Positions 1 to 8,681 of a stretch of 64,000 nt of DNA are shown piece after piece (the first letter of the stretch is position 1; each line of letters starts with the position of its first letter). The notes below the pieces were generated by a model. That model had not been told where the DNA came from. It did no database searches and worked only from the letters and a program-made list of their open reading frames with translations. Position numbers and translations under genes: made by a program. This stretch comes from Saprospiraceae bacterium (GTDB lineage: Bacteria > Bacteroidota > Bacteroidia > Chitinophagales > Saprospiraceae). The stretch is from NCBI GenBank assembly GCA_013214355.1, contig JABSSL010000015.1, forward strand, positions 62,001 through 126,000, read 5' to 3'.

Positions 1-403
1 TGTTTGCCAATGGGAAATCATAAAGGATGTCAACATTATTGATATTGCCAATGGGATAATATTCCACTTCCTTCCCGGCTAAATCATACACTGCTAATCC
101 CCCTCTTTTGTTAGACCCAAAAATTAAGCTGGCGGAAGGGGTGTCAGGATTGACCCAAATGGCAGGATCATCAGCAGCATCTTCTGCTGCAGATGCTTGA
201 ACGGATTGAGTTTCCATGGTTGGGAAAACGGTATGCTCAATTTCGTTTTGTGCTTGATAAGCTGCCACTAAAGCCAAAGAATCTTCCCGTGCTTCCTTGT
301 CTTCCAGACTAAGTGTGGGTTGATTTAAGTCGACTGCAGATTGGTCGTTTTTGCAAGAGGCAAATAGAAGAATCAGCAGCGAAATCACTACATTTCTGAA
401 CAT
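1..403 (-). CDS. Beta-propeller phytase lipoprotein, N-terminal part (cut by window edge)
   Basis: A 134-residue N-terminal fragment reads from an ATG at 403 to the window edge. It starts with a lipoprotein signal (lipobox LFASC, Cys17), then a charged linker. From about residue 78 it carries DDPAIWV, followed by GSNKRGGLAVYDLAGKEV and the NNVD motif, the typical start of the first blades of beta-propeller (BPP) phytases, which release phosphate from calcium phytate. The TonB receptor gene lies 91 nt upstream on the same strand, a pairing known for BPP genes in aquatic bacteria. The catalytic blades lie outside the window, so activity cannot be judged. The protein is probably surface- or periplasm-anchored. 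The family call is strong. Confidence 0.85.
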   Translation of the reverse strand, partial: MFRNVVISLLILLFASCKNDQSAVDLNQPTLSLEDKEAREDSLALVAAYQAQNEIEHTVFPTMETQSVQASAAEDAADDPAIWVNPDTPSASLIFGSNKRGGLAVYDLAGKEVEYYPIGNINNVDILYDFPLAN

Positions 404-435
404 ATCTGATAAATTGAACAAAGCTTGAAATACAA

Positions 436-469
436 AACCTTTCTCCCTATTTCTAGAAGGAGAAAGGTT
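436..469 (-). terminator. Hairpin between TonB receptor and phytase genes
   Basis: Perfect 11-bp arms (AACCTTTCTCC at 436-446 and its complement at 459-469) enclose a 12-nt loop. Read on the minus strand the stem is followed by a T-rich stretch. It sits 26 nt after the receptor stop codon and 33 nt before the phytase ATG, so it could act as a partial terminator or an mRNA-stabilising element that sets the receptor-to-phytase ratio. Confidence 0.6.
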
Positions 470-494
470 CTGTCTTATTGTTACAGAGAATTAT

Positions 495-3257
495 CTAGTT
501 TGACATATCAAATTTCACTCCAATGTCAAAACGTACATTATAGTATTCAGCCTGCATAGTACGTCGAGAAACACTTTGGAAGTATCTCAATGGCTGATTC
601 AATAGGTTGTTTGCATTAGCATAAAGAACAAAAGTCTTTGAGAGGCTATAGCTAAAGTTTAGATCCAAGTAAGTTACCTGGTCATAGTGGCGATCAAAAA
701 AGTCACTTTCTCCAACTTCATCGATAAAGTCGCTAGCATAATTGAGAGAAAGTCGGGAAGTGAATCGCTTGTCTTCATAAGCAATGGAGGCATTCAATGT
801 ATGCTCAGGTGAACCCGGTAGCTCCAGTTCGTCGCCTTCTCTTCCTTCAAAATTAAAGTCCGTTACTTCTGAACTGGTGTAGGTGTAGTTGAAATAGAAG
901 CCCATGCCTTTAAGCGATGGAGCGATGAAGTCCAATTGTCGTTGGAAAGCGACTTCCACACCAAATAGAGTAGCATTGCCACCATTGATTGGCTGAGCGA
1001 AGTTGTCCCATTCTCTGCCTTCGAAGCTGAAGCCTTCAAAGCGTTGAGTTACGATGAAATCATTTACGTCTTTGTAAAACAAGCCACCCGATAGAATCCC
1101 AACTGTTCCAAAGTAGTGCTCCGCCATCAAGTCAAAATTAGTGGAAGTTGTGGCTTCCAAATCTGGGTTGCCGATCGTTAGTTCCTCTCCATCTTCTATT
1201 TGACGGAACGGTACTAGGTCGAAATAATTAGGACGAGCCAGCGTGTTGGTGTAAGCAAAACGAAGTACTGTTCGAGGTAGAATATTGTATTTCAAATGAA
1301 GTCCTGGTAACACATTCAGGTAACCTCTATTTTCCTGTGGCGTACTAGTTAGTGTTTCTGCTTCGTCATCAAACTGAAAACCCTCATACTCCAACTGTGT
1401 TTGTTCCAATCTCAGCCCTGCTACCAGTAGGAACTTTTCAGCAAAACGTTGCTCGACCATTGCGTAACCACCAAAGATTTCTTCACTAGCAGTGAAATTA
1501 CCGGCCAGCTCACTTAAATCTTGCGCTCTTTCGAATTGTCCGGATCCAAGATTTAGATCACCTGTAAATTCTCTTGAAATAAAGGATCCAATGGCGTAAT
1601 CACCGGCTAGATAATTGTCTCTAGATAGATCCGCCAAGCTTTTCAAGCCATTGTCAAAAATAGTACCATCAACGGGTTCATATTCGTAAAAATCGTTGTT
1701 GCGGAGTTTTGACTTGGTGCGGACTCGGCCGCCAAATTTTAGTATGCTCTGATTCTTTCCGAGCGCAAGCGGTAATTCAAAGTCAATGCGCCCGTTCACA
1801 TCTTCGTCTTCCGTGAATTGAAATTCTTCGGTGATTTCGCTCAATTCCCAAGCAGAAGAAGGGTTGATAAACTCTGTACCAAGAGCAGAAATTAATGGCT
1901 CTTCTGGATTTGAAAAATTGACGTCAACAGGAACTGTGCCATCGGTAGCAATCTCATAGTAACGCTCATTAGGTCTATCTTCAGATGCCTTGGCATAGTT
2001 GGTGGACCAGTCTACCTTCAACTTCCCGAAAATATGTTTTCCAGAAAGGGAAAAGTTCATCATCTGCTGATCTTCCAAACGGGCATATTTGATGTCTTCT
2101 GTTCCCGCTTTAGTCTGTCTTTCCAGTTCTGCCACCCATTGCCCATCATCGAACTCAATATCCTTGAAAACCGAGCGATAACGGTTTTCCCAGTCTTTAC
2201 GCCGATTGTAAATTCCTTTTAGAAATACGGTGTGATTAGGGTTGATCTGGTAGTCCAGCGATAGAGAATAACTTTGGCGGATTCGTTGTAGATAATATTG
2301 ACGGATTTGGATTTCTTCCGGCCAAAATTCCTCCCCTTCATCAAAACGGTCGTTATCATTGGAATCGTCGAAGGTCCATTCGGCCTCGACATTGTCGGAG
2401 CCTAAATTGTTATCGAAGTAGGAGCCACTTACTATGATCCCGAGTTTATCATTGGCAAAACGGTTGCCGTATATAAATGATCCGTTATAGGTCATTTCTT
2501 CAGCCAAGGCGTTATACCCTACTCCAAGGGTTCCAGAGATACGCTCCTGGTAGGGGGCAGCCCGTGTCACTAGATTAACGGAGCCCCCAATGGCATCAGC
2601 ATCCATATCTGGTGTCACGGCTTTGCTTACCTCGATACTTTGAACCATATCTGAGGGGATCAAGTCGAGCTGTATGGTTCGAATCTCAGCTTCTGCCGAA
2701 GGAATACGTTCCCCATTTATTGTAACAGCATTCAGTTGAGGCGCCGTCCCTCTAATACTACCGAAGCGGGCTTCACCTTGATCGTATTGAACGCTAATTC
2801 CTGGAATCCGTTTAAGTGCATCTCCCACGTTGGCATCGGGGAAACGCCCGATCTGATCCGCCGCAATGATGTTGGTGATGTTATAATTAGACAATTGATT
2901 GTTTAGCGCTCGAGCTTGACCACGAAGCTGGCTCGTGACCACTACTTCTTGCAAGGCGATTCCCGCTTCTAATTTGATATTTTGTACCGTCGTTTTACCA
3001 GCAGCGACTTCGACGGTAATTTCTTGCGGTTCAAAACCAATGTAGGAAATCTCAAGTTTGTATGAGCCTGCAGGGAGGTCCACGATTGAGTAATAACCGT
3101 CTACATCAGATGTGGTTGCTGCCAAATCAGCAATGACGACGTAGGCACCAGCTAGCGGTAAGCTGGATTCGTCAACTATACGTCCATTCAAGACGCCATT
3201 TTGGGCAGTCATGACTAGGCTGACGAGTGTAAATGCAATAACCAATAGATTTTTCAT
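495..3257 (-). CDS. TonB-dependent outer-membrane receptor, probably for phytate or a related ligand
   Basis: The 920-residue protein has a signal peptide (1-18), a carboxypeptidase-regulatory-like beta-sandwich (about 22-100), a QEVVVTS stretch near 103 that may act as a TonB box, a plug domain (about 110-235, with RFGSIRGT, NGERIP and GGSVNLVT) and a long 22-strand-type barrel to the C terminus. The plug resembles the large Caulobacter-type receptor family rather than SusC, and no SusD gene follows. It imports a bulky ligand across the outer membrane using TonB energy. The beta-propeller phytase directly downstream suggests phytate or inositol phosphates as ligand. That is inferred from context, not from the receptor itself. 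Confidence 0.9.
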   Translation of the reverse strand: MKNLLVIAFTLVSLVMTAQNGVLNGRIVDESSLPLAGAYVVIADLAATTSDVDGYYSIVDLPAGSYKLEISYIGFEPQEITVEVAAGKTTVQNIKLEAGIALQEVVVTSQLRGQARALNNQLSNYNITNIIAADQIGRFPDANVGDALKRIPGISVQYDQGEARFGSIRGTAPQLNAVTINGERIPSAEAEIRTIQLDLIPSDMVQSIEVSKAVTPDMDADAIGGSVNLVTRAAPYQERISGTLGVGYNALAEEMTYNGSFIYGNRFANDKLGIIVSGSYFDNNLGSDNVEAEWTFDDSNDNDRFDEGEEFWPEEIQIRQYYLQRIRQSYSLSLDYQINPNHTVFLKGIYNRRKDWENRYRSVFKDIEFDDGQWVAELERQTKAGTEDIKYARLEDQQMMNFSLSGKHIFGKLKVDWSTNYAKASEDRPNERYYEIATDGTVPVDVNFSNPEEPLISALGTEFINPSSAWELSEITEEFQFTEDEDVNGRIDFELPLALGKNQSILKFGGRVRTKSKLRNNDFYEYEPVDGTIFDNGLKSLADLSRDNYLAGDYAIGSFISREFTGDLNLGSGQFERAQDLSELAGNFTASEEIFGGYAMVEQRFAEKFLLVAGLRLEQTQLEYEGFQFDDEAETLTSTPQENRGYLNVLPGLHLKYNILPRTVLRFAYTNTLARPNYFDLVPFRQIEDGEELTIGNPDLEATTSTNFDLMAEHYFGTVGILSGGLFYKDVNDFIVTQRFEGFSFEGREWDNFAQPINGGNATLFGVEVAFQRQLDFIAPSLKGMGFYFNYTYTSSEVTDFNFEGREGDELELPGSPEHTLNASIAYEDKRFTSRLSLNYASDFIDEVGESDFFDRHYDQVTYLDLNFSYSLSKTFVLYANANNLLNQPLRYFQSVSRRTMQAEYYNVRFDIGVKFDMSN

Positions 3258-3400
3258 CCCTTAACTTAAATTCATAAAATAAAGGCTCGAAGCTAGAGGC
3301 TCAAGGTTAATTGCGTTCTACTGGAAGATTAAGTATTGATTAAGAAAATTGGAGAGACAGCTAGTTTGTACCTGGCAATGTTAATTCTTAGTACGATTAG

Positions 3401-4891
3401 TTAGAAATAAGGCCCTTCCTCGGCTAGGATAGTAGGGGCGGGTCTGAAATTTTCGATCGCTTCCCATACTGAAGGACTGACATGCGTTCCATATAAATAG
3501 ACTTTTTCTACCTGTGGCAAGTCCAGCAGCTGAAGTGCTCCTGCGTCAGAAATGAGAGAGTAGGATAGATTAATCGTTTTCAGTTGTGGTAAGTCACTCA
3601 GATAAGCTAGCCCATTCCCTTTTAAACAGGTTTTTGGTAGGTAAAGCTCTTGTAAGGCGGTCATTTGACTGATGTTGAATAGACCATCATCCGTGATTTC
3701 ACTGCCCGGGAGGGATACTTTGGAAAAAAGATGATAATGTGAACGAAGACTATGTAGTGTCTCATCGGTGATGGTGGCCGGGGGAATATGCTGTGCTACC
3801 GAAAATAACCCCTTGTAGTTGGGGTCAGGTGCAATGACAAGTCCTAGTTTGCTTCCCAAATAATCTAGCTTTTGGGTCAGGATGGCCAATTCTTGCTCAT
3901 CTTTCGCCCATTTCTTTTGCTGTTCATTAAATTGCCTCAAAAAACGGTCAGCTAAGGCTTGTCCCTCCGGACCCACAGGGCCCGCTCCCCATTGCATGTC
4001 CTCTTTGGCCCCTTCTTCGATCCACCACTTTAATAGGGCCACCTCGTCTTCACTCAAGCCCTTTTTTTGCTTTGGGGGCATACGTTCATCATCCCGCAAG
4101 GGGAGCGTGATTCGATGATATAATTCACTTTGCGCCGCTTCACCGGAAACTAACATAGCTTTCCCACTTTTCCCGCCTACTTGGATACTACTGTAGGAGG
4201 TCATGAGAAAATCGCCTTTCGTCTTGTGTTGGTTGTGGCAGGACTGGCAGCGTGCCTCAAATATGGGGAGGAGAATATCTTCAAAAACCAAGAGCTCTTC
4301 CGTTGGCTTTTGTAGGGCAGGGGAGGTGGTCAACGTAGGAGCGTATTCCGTTAAGAAATTAGGTCCGTGAGTTAATGCCCCGCCCAGGTGACTGGTGTAG
4401 ATCACTAGTCCAAGCATGCCTAGCAGCGAGACCGGATAGATTCTTTTCTTCCAATTGGACTTTTGGGGCGCCGAATTTCGCTTTGACTGGCCTTGAACTA
4501 GCGCTGACCGCCAGGCATAGGAGGCTATCATTAGCAAGCCTAAACCCACGCCTCCCCAGAGATGCTGCCGCACCAAACTGCCTTGGTAATCTCCTGTCTG
4601 ATAGAGGAGGAAGCCCGCTCCAATAGTGCAGAAGCAACTGATGATCGCGGTTATCCATAAGATGCTTAATAGGCTGGACGTCTGTAGATACTGCTGGTAG
4701 AAATTCCAGAATTCGATTCCTACCAAAAGTAAGATTAATCCAATGGGGAAGTGCAGTAATAGTATATGAAACCGACCAATGAAGTAGGTCCAATCACTAG
4801 TCGAAGTGGAAGGTGTCGGTAGAAACGGAAGAATGGCTATGACCCCAGCTGCAAGCCCCAATAGCCAGCCTAATACTTGCTTGTTTTTCAT
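3401..4891 (-). CDS. Membrane cytochrome c-like protein (DUF2231-type helices, PSCyt1-like domain, leucine-rich repeats)
   Basis: The 496-residue protein starts with about five hydrophobic helices (about 5-25, 35-65, 72-97, 108-128, 150-172), the second set resembling DUF2231. A Planctomycete-type cytochrome C domain follows, with a canonical haem motif CQSCH (Cys215, Cys218, His219) and the family signature DDERMPPK about 65 residues later. A low-complexity linker leads to leucine-rich repeats (about 385-480). Such proteins are predicted electron-transfer or adhesion partners of the DUF1592/DUF1552 pair, which lies directly upstream on the same strand. The 120-nt gap before it contains a 13-nt direct repeat, so it may have its own promoter. 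The substrate is unknown. Confidence 0.8.
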   Translation of the reverse strand: MKNKQVLGWLLGLAAGVIAILPFLPTPSTSTSDWTYFIGRFHILLLHFPIGLILLLVGIEFWNFYQQYLQTSSLLSILWITAIISCFCTIGAGFLLYQTGDYQGSLVRQHLWGGVGLGLLMIASYAWRSALVQGQSKRNSAPQKSNWKKRIYPVSLLGMLGLVIYTSHLGGALTHGPNFLTEYAPTLTTSPALQKPTEELLVFEDILLPIFEARCQSCHNQHKTKGDFLMTSYSSIQVGGKSGKAMLVSGEAAQSELYHRITLPLRDDERMPPKQKKGLSEDEVALLKWWIEEGAKEDMQWGAGPVGPEGQALADRFLRQFNEQQKKWAKDEQELAILTQKLDYLGSKLGLVIAPDPNYKGLFSVAQHIPPATITDETLHSLRSHYHLFSKVSLPGSEITDDGLFNISQMTALQELYLPKTCLKGNGLAYLSDLPQLKTINLSYSLISDAGALQLLDLPQVEKVYLYGTHVSPSVWEAIENFRPAPTILAEEGPYF

Positions 4892-4960
4892 TAAAGTCAG
4901 TCTACTCGTTTTGTTTTAAATCAGAAGCTGGAAATTGGGAAAGGAAAGTTGGAATTTTCG

Positions 4961-4994
4961 CATTTCTGCCTTCCGGATTCCCATTTCTGCCTTC
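4961..4994. repeat. 13-nt direct repeat with 21-bp period upstream of the cytochrome gene
   Basis: CATTTCTGCCTTC occurs at 4961-4973 and again at 4982-4994. The spacing is two helical turns, as expected for tandem binding of a regulator. It lies 70-100 nt upstream of the start at 4891. Chance or local duplication is possible. Confidence 0.4.
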
Positions 4995-5011
4995 TCTCAT
5001 GCTTCCACCTC

Positions 5012-6400
5012 CTAGGCCAAAACTTCCGTCAACACCCGCTCACTATCTCCAAAGCGTTCTACTGGAACGTCAAAAGCTTGCAACATGGCAACATATAAGT
5101 TGGCCAATGGTGTTTCTTTTGGGAAATTCAAGTTTTGTCCCGTCTTAAGGCTGCCGCCTGCTTGGCCAGCTACGACGATCGGTAGATTCGTAGGACGATG
5201 TCGGTTACCATCCCTGAGACTGGAACCATACAACACCATTGACTGCTCCAACAGCGTTTTCTCGCCTTCCTTCATTTGGGACAAACGATTAAGGAAATAG
5301 GCAAACTGCTCGGTGTGCCAGTAGTTAATCCGGCCATACATATCTAACAAATTAGCATTGTCTCTATGATGCGAAATCGTATGGTGATTACCCGTCACTC
5401 CATCCAGGAAAGTGAAGTTGCGATTACTCACGGAATTTCCAAACATGAAGCTACTAACCCTCGTCGCATCACTCCAAAGCGCCAAGGCATTGATATCCAT
5501 CATGAGCCTCACCTTGGTAGTGATGTCAACACCACCGTTCAGTTCTGCATAGTCTTCCACCCGCACATTCAATCGAAGTAATTCTTTTTTAATATCTGGG
5601 GTGATGTTGGCTTCGAAGTCTTTCAATTTATCATCAGAAACCAGGCGTTTTTCCACGGAGCGGACGGATTCTAGGTATTCTGACATCTTATTCTGATCGG
5701 CTGCTCCCAGGTGCTTGTTGAGCCGTTTGGCATCTTGCATCACAATGTCCAGCACGCTCTTCTTGAATGGGTTCTCTGTTCCTTGAGACTTGCCCGGCAC
5801 GAACCTCCTAAATAGACGATTGAAAGCGTGAACCGGGTCGATTTCCCGAGGGCAAGGCTGGTTTGGACTTGACCAGGAGATGGAGGAGCCATAGAGCCGG
5901 GTGTAACCGACATTGCTATCTACGCCACCTTTGACCGGATCGATGGCGTATTCCAAAGAAGGGAACAAGGTTTGCTGCCCGACATGCTGAGCCGCCAATT
6001 GGTCCATAGAAACACCATTGACATTGATATTCGCTCCCGTGGTTTTAGTGATGTTGAAGCAGCTGAGGAAAGGTGCCGTTTTGGTGTAATGCCCATCTGT
6101 TCCACGGACATCTACCAGGTTATTCTTCAATTCACTAAGAATGATCAGGTCCTTTTTGAAGGCTTCGAGAGGTTTTAGAGTAGGAGATAACTCAAAATTA
6201 GTACCCCAGCCTTTTGGGGTCCATTTATCCTCTCTCACCCCATTGGGAAAATAGAAAATAGCCATTCGTTTGGGGCTATTCTTTTCGTAATAACGGCTAG
6301 GATCTATGCCTACAGGAACCATAGCCTCTAAAAAGGGGATCGCCATAGAAGCACCTAGTCCTTGGAGCATGGTTCTGCGAGAGATTTGATTCTTTTTCAT
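5012..6400 (-). CDS. DUF1552 family exported protein
   Basis: The 462-residue protein begins with a Tat-type signal (SRRTMLQG at residues 7-14, then a hydrophobic run), suggesting export in a folded state. The body carries signatures usual for DUF1552: YFPNGVREDKW near residue 50, GVSMDQ, and a C-terminal LVVYGS-like strand here read as MVLYGSSLRDGN. No catalytic residues are established for the family, although the fold has been compared with sulfatase/alkaline-phosphatase-like enzymes. It follows the DUF1592 gene with a 21-nt gap, the standard order of this cassette, which is abundant in Planctomycetes and Verrucomicrobia and patchy in Bacteroidota. Transfer is possible but not shown. Confidence 0.88.
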   Translation of the reverse strand: MKKNQISRRTMLQGLGASMAIPFLEAMVPVGIDPSRYYEKNSPKRMAIFYFPNGVREDKWTPKGWGTNFELSPTLKPLEAFKKDLIILSELKNNLVDVRGTDGHYTKTAPFLSCFNITKTTGANINVNGVSMDQLAAQHVGQQTLFPSLEYAIDPVKGGVDSNVGYTRLYGSSISWSSPNQPCPREIDPVHAFNRLFRRFVPGKSQGTENPFKKSVLDIVMQDAKRLNKHLGAADQNKMSEYLESVRSVEKRLVSDDKLKDFEANITPDIKKELLRLNVRVEDYAELNGGVDITTKVRLMMDINALALWSDATRVSSFMFGNSVSNRNFTFLDGVTGNHHTISHHRDNANLLDMYGRINYWHTEQFAYFLNRLSQMKEGEKTLLEQSMVLYGSSLRDGNRHRPTNLPIVVAGQAGGSLKTGQNLNFPKETPLANLYVAMLQAFDVPVERFGDSERVLTEVLA

Positions 6401-6421
6401 GATCGATTTGGGTATTACTTT

Positions 6422-8398
6422 TCAAAAGTCGTCCTCTACCACCACTGGATCGCTAATCTTATATCGGAAGGGATAGCTCATGACTACCGATTCTAAAAAT
6501 TGTGTGGAATTAAAGTTCTCTTCTAACAAGGTATCTGCCAGCGATTGCACGGTTTTGTAATCCTTGAAGTTGATGGATCGTCCGAGGGCAAAACCTAGGA
6601 ACTTCTGGGAAAGGTTTTTGGCGAATAAATGCTTCTTGCCCTTAAGTACCTCCTTTAGCTGGGCAGGTCCATCAAAAGACTCGCCCGTTTTGAGGGTGCC
6701 GGAGGCATCGATTTGAGCCAGTTGAGGCTTGTAGCTTTCTCGCCAGCGCCCAATCGCATCGTAGTTCTCTAAAGCAAAGCCCAAGTCATCCATTTCCTGA
6801 TGCCCGCCCAGACCGGCGGGATCTTCCCTATGGACCTCTAATAACTCACGCAAGGTCATTTCTTCGTGCGTATTCTTGGCGGCTTCAAGCTCCGGGACGT
6901 CGGGCGGCGGGGCCTTCGCTGGCGTGCCTAGGACTTTTTCCAACACCCACTTACCTCGCAATACAGGGCTCGTCCGGGTAGGTAGGGAGGAAGCAGTGAG
7001 TACACTACCCATACCTAAAATTCCTCCTCGCTTTTCAGAGCCTAGCATTACTTTACGCAAGGCTAAGCCTTCTACGCCCTCAATGCCATAGTGTTCGGCC
7101 AGGGGGCGATTCAGGAAGGTATAATTGCCGTTGAGAAGTTCCAGTAGATTCTGGCTTTCCGTAAGAGTGTGATAAAAGTATTGGACCGCCTCTTCTTTCA
7201 TGAAAGCTTCTAGGTCGGGTGTATAAGTGGGGAACTTGTCTCCGTCTACACTGTGAGAAGGGTCGCTTAATTTATCGATATCTAGCCATTGAGCAGCAAA
7301 ACTCTCCGCCATCCGCTTGACCTTGGGACTTTTAAGCATTCGTTGGACCTGTACTTTCAGCAAGCTCGAATCCTGTAGTTCTTGGCGATAGGCGGCTTCC
7401 AATAGCTCGTCATCGGGTATGCTGGACCATAGGAAAAACGACAAGCGAGATGCCATTTCGAAGTCATTTACCAAATAGGGAAGTTCAGTAGGCCGATCTC
7501 CTTCTTGCCGGATTAGAAAATTTGGGGAAACCAATACGACCTTCAGGGCTTCGGCAATTCCATTGTCAAAGCGATGTTTATCCTTAGGCAGCTGAGCATA
7601 GACTTCTTCAAAAAAGTTGATCAATTGTTCCTCCTCAGCGGGAAGCAATATGCGTCGATAGGCTCGGGTAGCAAAGGGATACAATACCCTTTCTGCCGCT
7701 GCTATTCTTGCCTGTGTTTTGGCGACCTCTCCCCCCCACAGTTGCTTCCCCCACAGTGCGAATGGACGCAGGACTTTTTTGCTGCTATTGGGCACAATTT
7801 TTTCCCATTCCTCAACCGCGCAGGCTGTTTCTTGAATGATCATTTCGGCTGCTTCCAAGTATCTCTCCATCAGCAGCGGCGTGATGTAGAGGGTCTTGGC
7901 ATAATTGTCGAAGCCTTCTCCACCGGAAGGGTCCTTTGGGAAGAAAGCTCGAGCAGGGAAAGAGTAGCCGGTTAAGTCTTCCACAGCATATTGGTATTCT
8001 CGCCTACTGAGACGCCGGGGCGGGATCAGGCCTGGATCCGGCTTGCTTAAAGCGTCGTTGAGGTATCGCTTAATATAAGTGAATAGGGTGTCTTTCTCCA
8101 TCGGAGTAAGGCGAGGCCGGCCTTGAGGGGGCATGGAGCCATCTTCGATCTGCTGCATTAAATCCGTGAAGAGTTCTCCATCTGCTTGTATGCGCCGGAT
8201 GAAGTCATACTTTTCTAGGTTCAATCCCCCTTTTTTATCATCTGCATTGTGGCAAGCCTCATTGCAGTGCTTGCGCATAATGGGTTGAACCACGCGCCAA
8301 TAGTGTCTTTGATCGGGAGGATAATCGGCTGCTACTAAGGATTGCAAGCCTAATCCCAAGAGGATAAGAAGGGCGAATCGTCGCATACGATCGGGCAT
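6422..8398 (-). CDS. DUF1587/DUF1595/DUF1592/DUF1588/DUF1585 multidomain secreted protein with altered haem motifs
   Basis: The 658-residue protein has a signal peptide (an internal ATG at 8386 gives an equally good one) and a cytochrome-like segment where the haem site reads CNEACH (Cys45, Cys49, His50), spaced C-x3-CH instead of C-x2-CH. The usual domain series follows: DUF1587 (RRLSRREYQYAVEDL), DUF1595 (ATRAYRRILL), DUF1592 (RLSFFLWSSIPD), DUF1588 (TRTSPVLRGKWVLE) and DUF1585. Near residues 525-535, where relatives carry a second CxxCH before the MDPLGFALENFDAIG block, this protein has GLGGH, so that site has lost both cysteines. It heads the three-gene cassette. Its role is unknown; a surface redox or polymer-binding function is often guessed. 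Confidence 0.87.
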   Translation of the reverse strand: MPDRMRRFALLILLGLGLQSLVAADYPPDQRHYWRVVQPIMRKHCNEACHNADDKKGGLNLEKYDFIRRIQADGELFTDLMQQIEDGSMPPQGRPRLTPMEKDTLFTYIKRYLNDALSKPDPGLIPPRRLSRREYQYAVEDLTGYSFPARAFFPKDPSGGEGFDNYAKTLYITPLLMERYLEAAEMIIQETACAVEEWEKIVPNSSKKVLRPFALWGKQLWGGEVAKTQARIAAAERVLYPFATRAYRRILLPAEEEQLINFFEEVYAQLPKDKHRFDNGIAEALKVVLVSPNFLIRQEGDRPTELPYLVNDFEMASRLSFFLWSSIPDDELLEAAYRQELQDSSLLKVQVQRMLKSPKVKRMAESFAAQWLDIDKLSDPSHSVDGDKFPTYTPDLEAFMKEEAVQYFYHTLTESQNLLELLNGNYTFLNRPLAEHYGIEGVEGLALRKVMLGSEKRGGILGMGSVLTASSLPTRTSPVLRGKWVLEKVLGTPAKAPPPDVPELEAAKNTHEEMTLRELLEVHREDPAGLGGHQEMDDLGFALENYDAIGRWRESYKPQLAQIDASGTLKTGESFDGPAQLKEVLKGKKHLFAKNLSQKFLGFALGRSINFKDYKTVQSLADTLLEENFNSTQFLESVVMSYPFRYKISDPVVVEDDF

Positions 8399-8619
8399 TT
8401 CGAGTACAAGGCCAGGGTCGAAAATCTTGGCTTTGACTCTATGTTGAAAGTTGGTGATTTAAAGTTCGTTTTGTCCTAGCTCTTTTTTGCAGCAGGAGCT
8501 AGTGATCGTTGGCTTTATGATAACTTAGCTAGTGGCCTATGAAATTAAGGGAAATAAGTGGAAATTAGAATAGTAAACCGTTTAAAAAGTAGCACATATG
8601 TCTTCCGTAGCCTTTAGTA

Positions 8620-8677
8620 CTTCACACTTCCGAAGTTTCTATGCGGCTGGACTGAAGAAAACTTCGGAAGTGTGAAG
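8620..8677. repeat. Long inverted repeat, copy A (3-prime of the amidase gene)
   Basis: Perfect 19-bp arms (CTTCACACTTCCGAAGTTT at 8620-8638, complement at 8659-8677) surround a 20-nt loop and begin 5 nt after the amidase stop codon. The core ACACTTCCGAAGT recurs in copy B at 9391-9450. No T-tract follows, so it is better described as a repeated palindrome or mRNA 3-prime end element than as a classical terminator. Confidence 0.75.
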
Positions 8678-8681
8678 GAAG

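Noticed and set aside
4359-4793. 144-codon reading frame on the minus strand inside the cytochrome gene
   Set aside because: It is a shifted frame within a gene that has clear helices and a haem motif in the main frame.
7574-7975. 133-codon reading frame on the plus strand
   Set aside because: It is antisense to the DUF1592-family gene, whose domains are clear; the antisense product has no recognisable motif.
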